In this document: one piece after another, positions 47,290 through 55,430 of the stretch | Layout: each line of letters opens with the position of its first letter | How positions within the stretch are numbered: the first letter of the stretch is position 1 | From: Anatilimnocola floriformis | GTDB taxonomy: Bacteria > Planctomycetota > Planctomycetia > Pirellulales > Pirellulaceae | Assembly: GCF_024256385.1 (NCBI RefSeq) | Contig: NZ_JAMLFW010000001.1 | Coordinates: 5,704,001-5,768,000 of the forward strand | Length of the DNA stretch: 64,000 nucleotides | Direction of reading: 5' to 3' | Made by a program: the position numbers and the translations under genes | The notes under the pieces: generated by a model | Seen by the model: only the letters and a program-made list of their open reading frames with translations | The model's database searches: none | Told to the model about the DNA's origin: nothing

Positions 47290-48114
47290 ATGACTACGCA
47301 AGCGGCGGCACTACCCTCCTATGCTCCGATGCTGAAGGCGTTTCATCGCGAGTTCGCCCGCGAACTCCGTTCGATGATCACGAAGCTGCCGATTCACGCC
47401 GGGGCGCAGGTCTTGGAAATCGCAACTGGCGACGGCAAGTTTGCGATCTGGCTCGATGAGATGGTGGGCCGGGCTGGCTCGGTGACGGCCGTCGATATCT
47501 CTTCCGCTTGGCTGAGCGAAGCCTCACGCAATGTGGACCGCTCTAATGCAAGCGACATTGACTTGGAACGCGCCGATGCGACCAAGCTGCCGTACAAAGA
47601 TGAGACCTTCGATTTCGTGTGGTGCGCGCAGAGTTTGTACAGCCTGCCGCGAATCAACGCCTGCCTCGCAGAGATGCAGCGAGTTCTGCGGCCCGGCGGA
47701 AGAATTGCCTTGCTCGAAAACGACTCGCTGCATCACATTCTCTTGCCGTGGCCCGTCGATTTGGAACTTCACATCCTGGCCGCCGAGCTAAAGCACTTTC
47801 AGGCCACCGCCAGTCGACCTGCCAAGTTCTATGCGGGACGCTGGCTATCGCGTTTGCTCCGCCAGGCGAAGTTCGTTCGGCCGCAAGAGCGGAGCTTTGC
47901 TTTCACCCGACAGCAACCACTGAGCGCCCACGGCGAAGAGTATTTTCAATCGTTTCTGCACAGCCTGCGCGAACGCGTCGAAGCTTGCCTGAAGCCGAAA
48001 GCGCTGCGCCGACTCGATCGTTTGATCGATCCCGACAGCCGTCACTGCATGTGGAAACAGCCTGACTTTGTGGCCGTCTGCATCGAACGCGTGGTGTGGG
48101 CCGAGAAGCGGTAG
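47290..48114 (+). CDS. SAM-dependent methyltransferase (class I)
   Basis: The 274-residue product begins MTTQAAALPSYAPMLKAF with GAGGAA upstream. Motif I is VLEIATGDGKFAIWL (near residue 40), the acidic ribose-binding strand is VTAVDIS, and motif post-I/II reads ADATKLPYKDETFDFVWCAQSL, with VLRPGGRIALLE after it. This is the UbiE/methyltransf_11 type. The substrate is unknown; the C-terminal third (FVRPQERSFAFTRQQPLSAHGEEYFQ) gives no hint. It is followed by a terminator at 48126-48160. Confidence 0.85.
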   Translation: MTTQAAALPSYAPMLKAFHREFARELRSMITKLPIHAGAQVLEIATGDGKFAIWLDEMVGRAGSVTAVDISSAWLSEASRNVDRSNASDIDLERADATKLPYKDETFDFVWCAQSLYSLPRINACLAEMQRVLRPGGRIALLENDSLHHILLPWPVDLELHILAAELKHFQATASRPAKFYAGRWLSRLLRQAKFVRPQERSFAFTRQQPLSAHGEEYFQSFLHSLRERVEACLKPKALRRLDRLIDPDSRHCMWKQPDFVAVCIERVVWAEKR

Positions 48115-48125
48115 TTCTGGTGAAT

Positions 48126-48160
48126 GGACCATGGCAACCCATGGTCCGTCCCACTTTTTT
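48126..48160 (+). terminator. Rho-independent terminator after the methyltransferase gene
   Basis: GGACCATGG (48126-48134) pairs with CCATGGTCC (48139-48147) around a CAAC loop, and six T follow at 48155-48160 after a seven-base spacer. The right arm plus spacer, TGGTCCGTCC, is the same core as in the dispersed element at 58611-58705. Confidence 0.75.
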
Positions 48161-48178
48161 CGGCCGATCAAGAGGCTC

Positions 48179-50683
48179 TTACTCTTTCGCAATTGCCGAG
48201 TGATCGAGCAAATACGCCCGACGTTCGCGGGCGAATTGCTCCAGGCTGTGGCGGCTCGTGGCGCCGCCGGTCGCTGCTTCGAACTCCGTGAACGGCGACA
48301 GCTTGCGCGTGTCAGCCGCAACTTCTTTCTCGATCAACTGCGAGTATTCCTTCACGATCGGGCCGAGGTTGTTCCAATCGAGCGATTTCTCGGCGATGGT
48401 CCGGACGTTGGCCAGATACTTCGCGCGATACTTCGGCACTGCGAGCAACTTGCTCCGCAGCGGCTTACTCGTGTCGTACAAACCAACGAGCGGATCAACC
48501 TTGTAACCGCTGTTGCCAGCGCCGCCACCACCACCCATTGGCGGACCACCACCGGGTCCGCCAGGACCGCCGCCCGGTCCACCGGGTCCGCGACCACCAG
48601 GGCCTCCGGGTCCGCCGCCTGGGCCACCCATGCCCGGTCCCATACCGGGCATCATCGTTTCGTTCATGTCGTGGGCGATAATGTGAAACTTGCCGTCGCT
48701 ATCGCGGAAGATGCTGTAATCGCTGGCCCGAATCCAATAGCCGTCGCTGTTGACCAGGGCGTTGTCGAGCGCCAGGAACCACAAGGCACCTTCGACATCG
48801 AGCAGCGGTTCAATCGCTTTTTCGAGTTCTTCGGGGGGCGTTTCGTTCAACGTCTTCGTGAGCTGAATCAGCGCCTTCCAAGCCTTCTCGTCATCATTCG
48901 ACTTCATCTCATACAGCCGCTTGTAGCTGTCGAGGTTTTCGCCGAGATAAGCCAGCGAGCCGCCGCCACCGGGGCTGCCGCTTACCTTCCAGCGCGTTCC
49001 CTTTTCCTTCTTCGGAAAATTCTCGGCGACGAAAACTTTGTCGAATTGCTGAGCGTTCACATACACGCCCCAGCTCTCGCCGTTGACGACGACCTTCACT
49101 AGGTTCGCCTTCGGCGCGGGGATGTGCTCGCGGCTGATCTGCGAGAAGAGGACCGTGTGCAGGAACGTTGGGTCATCGTTGGCGTTGAGCAAGTTCAACG
49201 TCTTGTAGCCGTACAGCCGTTGATCCTTCTGCACCATGTCGAGCGACAAATTCATCGACCGCTTCGAGCCGCGGGGAATGCTGCCGTACGACGACATACC
49301 TCGGAAGTGAATGCCCACGTTCGGATACTGCTTGCCGTCGACAGTCAGCGTGGCCGGCACTTCCACATCGGTATTGTGAAAGGCTTCGAGCTCTTCTTCC
49401 CAGTCGCTGTTTTCGAATTCGATGAAAATCGTTCGCAGCACGTTGGGTGCATACAGCGGAGCATCGGGAATCGGCTTTACATCGGTGACCGCGACCTTCG
49501 GACCGGGTTTGCCCGGTTCACGACGTCCACCGCCAGGGCCGCCCATCATGCGACCACCTCCCGGGCCACCAGGTCCACCACCACCAGGTCCACCACCACC
49601 AGGTCCACCACCGCCAGGTCCACCGCCGCCAGGTCCACCGCCGCCAGGTCCACCGCCGCCGGGTCCGCCGCCTCCAGGTCCGCCTGGGCCACCACCGCCC
49701 GGGCCACCCGGACCGCCGCCTCCTGGAGGACCAAAGCCGCGCTGTTGCGGTTGGGTCTTGAGAAACTCACGGGCCACTTTTCGTTCGGCGACATTCAGCA
49801 CGCCGTTGTCATCTTTGTCGTATTCCTTGAGCAACTTCCGTTCAGCACCACCGAACGGCCCACCACCGGGCCCACCCGGACCGCCGCCGCCGGGAGGACC
49901 AAAGCCGCCAGGACCACCTGGACCGCGCCCCGCATTCCCCGCCGGTTGTGACGTGAACTTGAACGGCTTGCCACTGAGCTCAGTCCATTGCTGTTGCTGA
50001 TCGGTTGAGAGGACCGCGAGCATATCGGCATACGCTTGTGGTGAAACCACAGCGGGGCCCATGCCGGCAGAACTGCGGGCCTGCACTTCGGTCAGCAGTT
50101 TTACTTGCTTCTCCGAGAGCTTCAGCTTGTCGACATTTTCAGGCCGAACAATCGCCGAGGCGCCTTCGCGCTGCAGCCGCAGTTGATCGAGCCGCTTGGT
50201 TTGTTTGGTCGACAGGATCCTCCGAAATGTATCATCGGCTCCTTTGTTCGCGGCTTCCGACTTGGTCCGCATCTCGGCAAAGAGCTTGTTCCGCTCGTCT
50301 TCGCTCATATCGCCCATGCGACGTGGATCGAAGGCACCCACGGCGGCTTGCGTCGTCTTGTTCAGCTCTTCGACCGCGGCAGTGATCGCTCGCTTTTGAT
50401 TGGCCGAAAGCTCGAGTTCTTCCTGAACCTCAGGCATGCCGAGCAACGTCGCCGTGGGATGCTGCGGCTGACCGCCGGGGCCACCGGGACCGCGAAAGAA
50501 ACCACCCGGTCCACCCGGACCTTGACCGGGACCACCGGGCCCTTGGCCTGGGCCGCCGCCACCAGGCTGACGCGGCGGCGGTTGAAAACCTTCTGGCGTC
50601 TGAGCGAGCGCCAAAAGAGAAATGCTGCCGAGAGCTACCAATCCCACCGCAACTGCAATTCGCACGCTGAGCCTCAATTTCAT
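48179..50683 (-). CDS. Exported CotH-type protein with Gly/Pro repeats and EF-hand-like motif
   Basis: The 834-residue protein has a signal peptide (about 1-27), a Gly/Pro/Gln-rich segment (36-75), a helical region similar in style to Spy/CpxP (about 80-250), an EF-hand-like DKDDNGVLNVAE near 285, a long Gly-Pro repeat (about 310-390), and a CotH domain (VPATLTVDGKQYPNVGIHFRG, SKRSMNLSLD, LNLLNANDDPTFLHTVLFSQ). In spore formers CotH phosphorylates coat proteins; in planctomycetes the CotH proteins are secreted and their role is open. A second Gly/Pro stretch interrupts the C-terminal third after HIIAHDMNETMMPG. It stands first in a run of four exported proteins on this strand. Confidence 0.82.
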   Translation of the reverse strand: MKLRLSVRIAVAVGLVALGSISLLALAQTPEGFQPPPRQPGGGGPGQGPGGPGQGPGGPGGFFRGPGGPGGQPQHPTATLLGMPEVQEELELSANQKRAITAAVEELNKTTQAAVGAFDPRRMGDMSEDERNKLFAEMRTKSEAANKGADDTFRRILSTKQTKRLDQLRLQREGASAIVRPENVDKLKLSEKQVKLLTEVQARSSAGMGPAVVSPQAYADMLAVLSTDQQQQWTELSGKPFKFTSQPAGNAGRGPGGPGGFGPPGGGGPGGPGGGPFGGAERKLLKEYDKDDNGVLNVAERKVAREFLKTQPQQRGFGPPGGGGPGGPGGGGPGGPGGGGPGGGGPGGGGPGGGGPGGGGPGGGGPGGGGPGGPGGGRMMGGPGGGRREPGKPGPKVAVTDVKPIPDAPLYAPNVLRTIFIEFENSDWEEELEAFHNTDVEVPATLTVDGKQYPNVGIHFRGMSSYGSIPRGSKRSMNLSLDMVQKDQRLYGYKTLNLLNANDDPTFLHTVLFSQISREHIPAPKANLVKVVVNGESWGVYVNAQQFDKVFVAENFPKKEKGTRWKVSGSPGGGGSLAYLGENLDSYKRLYEMKSNDDEKAWKALIQLTKTLNETPPEELEKAIEPLLDVEGALWFLALDNALVNSDGYWIRASDYSIFRDSDGKFHIIAHDMNETMMPGMGPGMGGPGGGPGGPGGRGPGGPGGGPGGPGGGPPMGGGGGAGNSGYKVDPLVGLYDTSKPLRSKLLAVPKYRAKYLANVRTIAEKSLDWNNLGPIVKEYSQLIEKEVAADTRKLSPFTEFEAATGGATSRHSLEQFARERRAYLLDHSAIAKE
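49571..49690 (-). repeat. Eight tandem 15-base repeats coding GGGGP units
   Basis: Eight copies starting at 49571, 49586, 49601, 49616, 49631, 49646, 49661 and 49676 encode residues ~332-371 of the CotH-type protein. Third-base differences between units show some age, but the array could still vary in copy number. Similar G/P tracts occur elsewhere in the same gene. Confidence 0.85.
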
Positions 50684-50703
50684 TGCTGCGGCTCAGCGAC
50701 AGT

Positions 50704-52569
50704 TCAGCTGTTCTCCCAGCCCAAGTCTGCTGTGCCAAAAATCAGATCGACATCCTCGGTCTGCGTCGGCCGGGCGGTTTCGGCCACTTCCGTCACGGAA
50801 ATATGGTCATTCGCCCACAACCGAATCAGCTCGTTCACTTCTGCAAACACCGCCTGCCGCGGAAGGTTTCTTTCCGTCAGGCGGGTACCATCGTCAGTAC
50901 GCAATCCGGCTTGGGAGGGAGAACGGCTGAGGGCTGCGAATATTGCACCCGCGAAAAAATCCCCCGCTGCGGTCAGCCGTGACGCGCCGTTGCTGCTGGA
51001 ACTAGCCGAATTTGCTGCAACCAGATTCGCTGAAGCCGGCCGGGCGAAATTATCGGCCGCGGCCATGTTCACGGTGTATCCCAGATCGGCGAGCGAAGCG
51101 ACCGTGATGCGGCTGAGCGGATTTGACCCGGCATTGATATAGCCGGTCATGATTTCGTTGTTGAAGACGCTCTCGCGCCAGTGCGAATCGCGGGTCCCAC
51201 TGCCGCCGTCATTTTCCACCGGCACGCCGGTCGCATTCGTGCCAAAGATCGCGTTATACGCCGCCGTCGCTTGCGGGCCGATGAAAATCGGATTGCTCGT
51301 CCCCGCGCCCACCAACAGCCCCTTCGATTGCCACAACGTGCCAATACCCAGCACGTGACCAATCTCATGCGTGATCACGCTCAGCAGCGAGCCGTCGGCT
51401 TCCATCTCGGCCAGGTCAGCGGAGTCAAACTCCATGCTGCCGTGGTAGGGCAACCGCGTGCCGCTGGTCCGGGCGCGATCGTAACCGGCCTGGCCCAGCG
51501 TGCCGCCCGGGCCGTCGATATCGGTCGAAGTCGCATTGATTAGCAGATCGTCGACAATCGCGCCGTTGTAAATCGCGCTCGGTAAATCGCCGACGATGAT
51601 CGATTCCCACTCAGCAGCGGCCCATTCAAAAATCGCTCGCTGACTCGCCGTGAAACCGGTGTAGTTGATCTGAATATCGAACGCACCGCCGCTGCTGACC
51701 GGCGGCGGCGTCGCAGGTTGCGCCGGCGCGTTGATCGACAGCGAGTAATTGGGATTGGTCGCGCCGGTGGCGCTGTACACGCGCACGAAGTACGTTCCCG
51801 CCGCACGACCCGAGAGCGACACCGATTCGGTATTGCCGCTCCCATTCGATGTGGCCAGCACAATGCCGTTGGCGTTGACTAGTTGCAGCGCGAGATTGCC
51901 CTGCGCGTTTTGAAAACTGATCGTTGCTGTGTTCGCTGTCGTACCCGTCGCTGTGGTCGTGAACTTGAACCAATCAGCCGAGTCGCGCAGCTGCAGATTC
52001 GAGATCGTCGTGTTCGTCGAAAGCGTTCCCAAGTTTGCCGCAACGGCTTGCGTGTCGTTGTTTTCGTATTGATCATCCGTCGGCGCCTGCACCGCGCTCG
52101 GCAAATTGATCGACAAGCTGTAATTCGGATTCGTCGCGCCGCGATAGCCATACACACGTACGTAGTACGTTCCCTTGGCCAGGCCCGAGAGCGAAATTAG
52201 TTCGCCATCGCCGATCCCCTGCGAGACCTTCAGCCGCGTGCCAGACGAGTTGTATAGTTCCAGATCGAGATCGCCGCGCGAATGCGTGAAGATGGTCGAC
52301 ACCGTCGCGCCGGCCGCTGCCGTCGCCGTCGTGGTGAACTTGTACCAATCAGCCGCGTCGGCTTGCACCAGATTGTTGATCGTCTTGCTCGCCGTCAGCG
52401 TACCCAGGTTGCTCGCTGTGGTGCGCGTGTCGTTGTTTTCATAACTGTCGTCCGCGACACCCGCGGCGAGATTCAGAAAACTGGTCGCAACATCAGCTGC
52501 CAGGAGCGACCGATGCTCCAGGAGTTCAAATTGCATTTTTCGTGCGGACCGGACACGCATCATGCGCAT
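50704..52569 (-). CDS. Secreted PPC-domain metalloprotease with LEPR-XLL-like N-terminus
   Basis: The 621-residue protein opens with FELLEHRSLLAAD, the planctomycete LEPR-XLL-type leader. Two bacterial pre-peptidase C-terminal domains follow (about 42-155 and 165-280; repeated YENNDT, ADWYKFTTTAT and GTYYVRVYG). Then comes a zinc-peptidase region with HEIGHVLGIGTLW (two histidines and Glu) and IMTGY resembling the Met-turn, of leishmanolysin-like type. The order is unusual because PPC domains normally come after the peptidase. It is probably exported. Start ATG 52569 is preceded by AGGGAAGA. Confidence 0.85.
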   Translation of the reverse strand: MRMMRVRSARKMQFELLEHRSLLAADVATSFLNLAAGVADDSYENNDTRTTASNLGTLTASKTINNLVQADAADWYKFTTTATAAAGATVSTIFTHSRGDLDLELYNSSGTRLKVSQGIGDGELISLSGLAKGTYYVRVYGYRGATNPNYSLSINLPSAVQAPTDDQYENNDTQAVAANLGTLSTNTTISNLQLRDSADWFKFTTTATGTTANTATISFQNAQGNLALQLVNANGIVLATSNGSGNTESVSLSGRAAGTYFVRVYSATGATNPNYSLSINAPAQPATPPPVSSGGAFDIQINYTGFTASQRAIFEWAAAEWESIIVGDLPSAIYNGAIVDDLLINATSTDIDGPGGTLGQAGYDRARTSGTRLPYHGSMEFDSADLAEMEADGSLLSVITHEIGHVLGIGTLWQSKGLLVGAGTSNPIFIGPQATAAYNAIFGTNATGVPVENDGGSGTRDSHWRESVFNNEIMTGYINAGSNPLSRITVASLADLGYTVNMAAADNFARPASANLVAANSASSSSNGASRLTAAGDFFAGAIFAALSRSPSQAGLRTDDGTRLTERNLPRQAVFAEVNELIRLWANDHISVTEVAETARPTQTEDVDLIFGTADLGWENS

Positions 52570-52789
52570 GGAGTCTTCCCTGATCGAACGAACAAACTCA
52601 AGCCTTGCACGCCTCTTGCGTGCGGGCGAACTATACCGCGAGCCGCGAAAAGCCCGGACACCACTTACGGAAAAGAATCGGCTTTTTCGCGGTCCAAATC
52701 ATCTTTACCGATCGATGCCCTACCAATGTCCGTTGTTGCGGGGGCGACACCCCTGAGTCGCCCCCGCAACTTGTCGCACTAGCATCCTT

Positions 52790-53950
52790 TTACCGGCGCA
52801 AGCTGGAGGTAGAAGTCGTGCCGGTGCTGCCGCTGCCACTGCTGGTTCCGCCACCAGCTCCGCTCCCCGCTCCACCACCAAATCCGCCGAATCCACCAAA
52901 GCCGCCACCGAAACCACCAGGGCCACGACCACCGCGCGGCCCGCCTGGACCACGATGTCCGCCGCCTTGACCACCACCGCCACCCATCGCCACGCCGAGA
53001 TTAATCAGCTGTTCGCCACCAACCGTCGCCGTATCGGCCACCGTCACCACATCGTCTGCGTTCGAACTCGTAACGCGCAAATCGCCGTCAATCGTCCCGT
53101 CGTCCGTCAGCGTGTTGCTGCCGCTGCCAAGTTGAGCCGACAAATTGCCTTCGATCGTCGCATCTGAGGTGACCGAGACCGTGTCGTTCCCCGAGCCGCC
53201 GCAAATATTCACGTTGCCAGTCACGTCACCGGCAATCGAAACCGTGTTGTCGCCGCTGCCGACGCTCGTCAACAACGAACGACCCACTGTTGCCGCGGCC
53301 AGAATGCTGATCGTGTCGTCGCCGCTGCCGGTCAGAATAGCTGCATCGCGCGTCACATCGCCGTCGAGCGAAACATCGTTGTCGCCGTTGCCAAGATACG
53401 CCGCAAACATTCGGCCGATGACCACATCCGTAGCCACCGCCACACTGTCGTCACCCGCGCCGGCTTGCACGCTCAGGTCACGACCGACGTCGCCGTTCAC
53501 CGTCGCACTATTGTCGCCCGCGCCCAAGCGCAGCGCGACCGACTTCTCAACATTCGCATCGTCGGCGATCGTCACGTTGTCATCGCCATCGCCACCCTTA
53601 TAGAGAAAATCCCCCGCCATCGTCCCGCCGGTCAGCGTGAAATCGTTATCGCCGCCGCCGAGATCGACCATCAGCTTGTCGATCGATTGGCCGTTGAGAT
53701 CGAGCGTCACCTGGTCGTTCGCATCACCACTCGCATCAATCTTGATGCGAATGTCATCAGTCACGCCATCGAGCGTGGCGACCACTTCGTTGCCTTCCTT
53801 CACTTCGTACGTATCCGCATCGACGGCAGTGATCGTGACGGCGGCGGTTGCATCGCCAGTCACAATCAAATCGCCATCGTCGACCACCGCGGCCACCGTC
53901 AACGCATACCGGTGTTCCAAACCCTCGATCATCGGTTTGAATCGTTTCAT
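52790..53950 (-). CDS. Secreted repeat protein with LEPR-XLL-like N-terminus
   Basis: ATG 53950 (MKRFKPMIEGLEHRYALTVA) is preferred to the GTG at 53962. The first 20 residues match the LEPR-XLL leader pattern. The body (about 20-310) is a series of short Asp/Gly/Asn-rich beta repeats such as LGAGDNSATVNGDVGRD and GSGDDTISILAAATVG, resembling a beta-helix with calcium-binding GD-x-x-D turns. The tail (about 325-386) is Gly-rich then Ser/Thr-rich. This build suggests a surface or extracellular structural protein. It lacks any enzymatic motif. Confidence 0.75.
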   Translation of the reverse strand: MKRFKPMIEGLEHRYALTVAAVVDDGDLIVTGDATAAVTITAVDADTYEVKEGNEVVATLDGVTDDIRIKIDASGDANDQVTLDLNGQSIDKLMVDLGGGDNDFTLTGGTMAGDFLYKGGDGDDNVTIADDANVEKSVALRLGAGDNSATVNGDVGRDLSVQAGAGDDSVAVATDVVIGRMFAAYLGNGDNDVSLDGDVTRDAAILTGSGDDTISILAAATVGRSLLTSVGSGDNTVSIAGDVTGNVNICGGSGNDTVSVTSDATIEGNLSAQLGSGSNTLTDDGTIDGDLRVTSSNADDVVTVADTATVGGEQLINLGVAMGGGGGQGGGHRGPGGPRGGRGPGGFGGGFGGFGGFGGGAGSGAGGGTSSGSGSTGTTSTSSLRR

Positions 53951-54663
53951 CGCTCGCCTCACTCGCCTGTTCCAAAAGAAAAGATGTTCGGCCCCGGCTT
54001 GTTAGGACGAGCGTGGCGGCAGCATGTCACGGGTGAAATTCGAAAGGGAGAGCGAGGTAGGAGGTGTCAGAGTTGGAGAGATCGGGCGATGGGGGTGATT
54101 GGGACAAGACTTGGCGCTGGACCACAACTTTACAACACCTTTTGGAATTTCGATTTCCCCGTAAGACATTGACAACCAATGCCTTACGCAAAATGAAGCC
54201 AAAAGTTTCACAACACTACTCCGGAGCCTTCGATTGCTTAAAAACTCGCGGCAACTCCTTGCCAGGCTGAGAGTTTCGCAAAATGTCGACTCTACATTCA
54301 AAACAACTACACACAACAGTTTCACAACAAATCGCACAACAGTTCTGTATCTGAAAAACAACAAATTCCTAGTATTTGCCAACAGCCTGACAACCACGCC
54401 GCGACTTTTTCCCAATGCGCAGCAGTTATTAGCTCCAAGCGCGTACACTTCGCGTCTGAGTTTGGTGCTGTTTCAGATTGTCTGCTGTGATATCCTTATT
54501 AGACAGCGACGCCGGACAACTCAGGTCAAAACGGCCTTCGCAATTCCACCTCAGCGGGAGCCGCCTTCCCGGTTGCTCGACAACAAGAAAAAACACCGCG
54601 GCGTGCGAAGTTGGCCTTCGTGCGCCGCGGCGAGAGAGGTTGTTCGAGTTCCAAGACAACTGC
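53951..54663. other. Long spacer with an A/T-rich core and short direct repeats
   Basis: Bases 54130-54480 are markedly richer in A/T than the flanks. Short repeats cluster here (see 54187-54344). The minus open frame covering 54002-54448 contains VVKLL three times, but that comes from the DNA repeats, so I do not call it a gene. The spacer likely carries the promoter of the repeat protein gene and its control sites. Confidence 0.5.
54187..54344. repeat. Cluster of short direct repeats, possible regulator sites
   Basis: AGTTTCACAACA occurs perfectly at 54204-54215 and 54318-54329; CACAACAGTT at 54312-54321 and 54335-54344, 23 bases apart; CGCAAAATG at 54187-54195 and 54277-54285. A looser copy, ACTTTACAACACC, lies near 54127. 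Such spacing suggests binding sites for a DNA-binding protein, not proven. Confidence 0.5.
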
Positions 54664-55113
54664 TTAACGACCCGGGAGAATATCGAGCGATTGACTCGCC
54701 GAGATCGGGCTGTAGAGCGAACCGTTGTTCGACGCGAGCAACTTGCTCGCCGAGTTCGGCGTGGCAGCCGGAGTCTTCAGCTTCTGTTCGCGACGCTGGG
54801 CCGCGAAGTACTGACGCTTGGCCAGGTTTTCGGCTCGGCGAGCCTGATCTTCCATTTGTTTTTGATAGGCCTGCATGGCCATCTGACGAGCAAGCGCCTG
54901 ACCGAGCATTTGGTCATAGGCCCATGAGCCCGGGCCGCTGTACATCGAGCCGCCGCCGCGATTTGTGGCGATGCCGCTCCCCATGCCCATGCCGCTCCCC
55001 TGCGAGCTGCCGCCCCCGCGGCCTCCGCCACCACCCTGACATTGGGCGTGCACGCTGCCTGCCAGCAGACCGGCGAACAATAAACCCACCAGACATACCA
55101 CGCTGCGATTCAT
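54664..55113 (-). CDS. Short exported Gly-rich protein
   Basis: ATG 55113 (MNRSVVCLVGLLFAGLLAGSVHAQ) with AGAGG upstream gives 149 residues with a signal peptide ending at AHAQ-like VHAQ. A Gly/Ser/Met-rich region ([19 protein letters not shown]) is followed by a helical part (YDQMLGQALARQMAMQAYQKQMEDQARRAENLAKRQ, split) with coiled-coil character. No family recognised. It belongs to the run of exported proteins on this strand. Confidence 0.65.
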   Translation of the reverse strand: MNRSVVCLVGLLFAGLLAGSVHAQCQGGGGGRGGGSSQGSGMGMGSGIATNRGGGSMYSGPGSWAYDQMLGQALARQMAMQAYQKQMEDQARRAENLAKRQYFAAQRREQKLKTPAATPNSASKLLASNNGSLYSPISASQSLDILPGR

Positions 55114-55430
55114 TTGTGCCTCTTTGCGGTTCCGGCCGCGTTGAAGGTGGGCAAATCCAGAACAGATCTGCCGCGACACCCTTTTAGGACGATTTGCTGG
55201 CAATAGTGTCACACGCGAATTTTTTCGCCGGCGACTCTCGCTGCCCAAGTAGCTGAATTCGCCGGAATTCAGATGGTCGCCTCCGTTTGCTGGTCACCTC
55301 TGTTTACCAGTCCTGAATTCTGGCAAATTCAGCTACTTTCAGGCCGGCGGATTGCTCTTGGTCGCCCGAATGCAGTCAGGCTATAACTTTGGCGGACGGA
55401 ACCCGGTTTTTGGTCCAGGAAGGACTTGCC
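55114..55430. other. Divergent spacer with REP-doublet-like element
   Basis: It separates the Gly-rich protein gene (left) from the glycosyltransferase gene (right) and holds the inverted-repeat element at 55249-55336. Promoters in both directions are expected, none clear. Confidence 0.5.
55249..55336. repeat. REP-doublet-like element with internal tandem repeat
   Basis: The 24-base arms at 55249-55272 and 55313-55336 are inverted copies with two mismatches, starting GTAGCTGAATT. Each arm is itself palindromic (CTGAATTC/GAATTCAG in the first). Between them are two 17-base tandem copies (55274-55290 and 55291-55307) differing at three transitions. Total 88 bases. Confidence 0.75.

Noticed and set aside
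49571-49690. CRISPR-like array
   Set aside because: Repeats are 15 bases without spacers and in frame with a protein; no cas genes nearby.
49124-49951. Plus-strand frame with Arg/Ser/Thr repeats inside the CotH-type gene
   Set aside because: Antisense reading of the GGGGP repeat array.
54002-54448. 148-codon minus open frame with repeated VVKLL
   Set aside because: The peptide repeat is created by DNA direct repeats; no start signal and odd composition.
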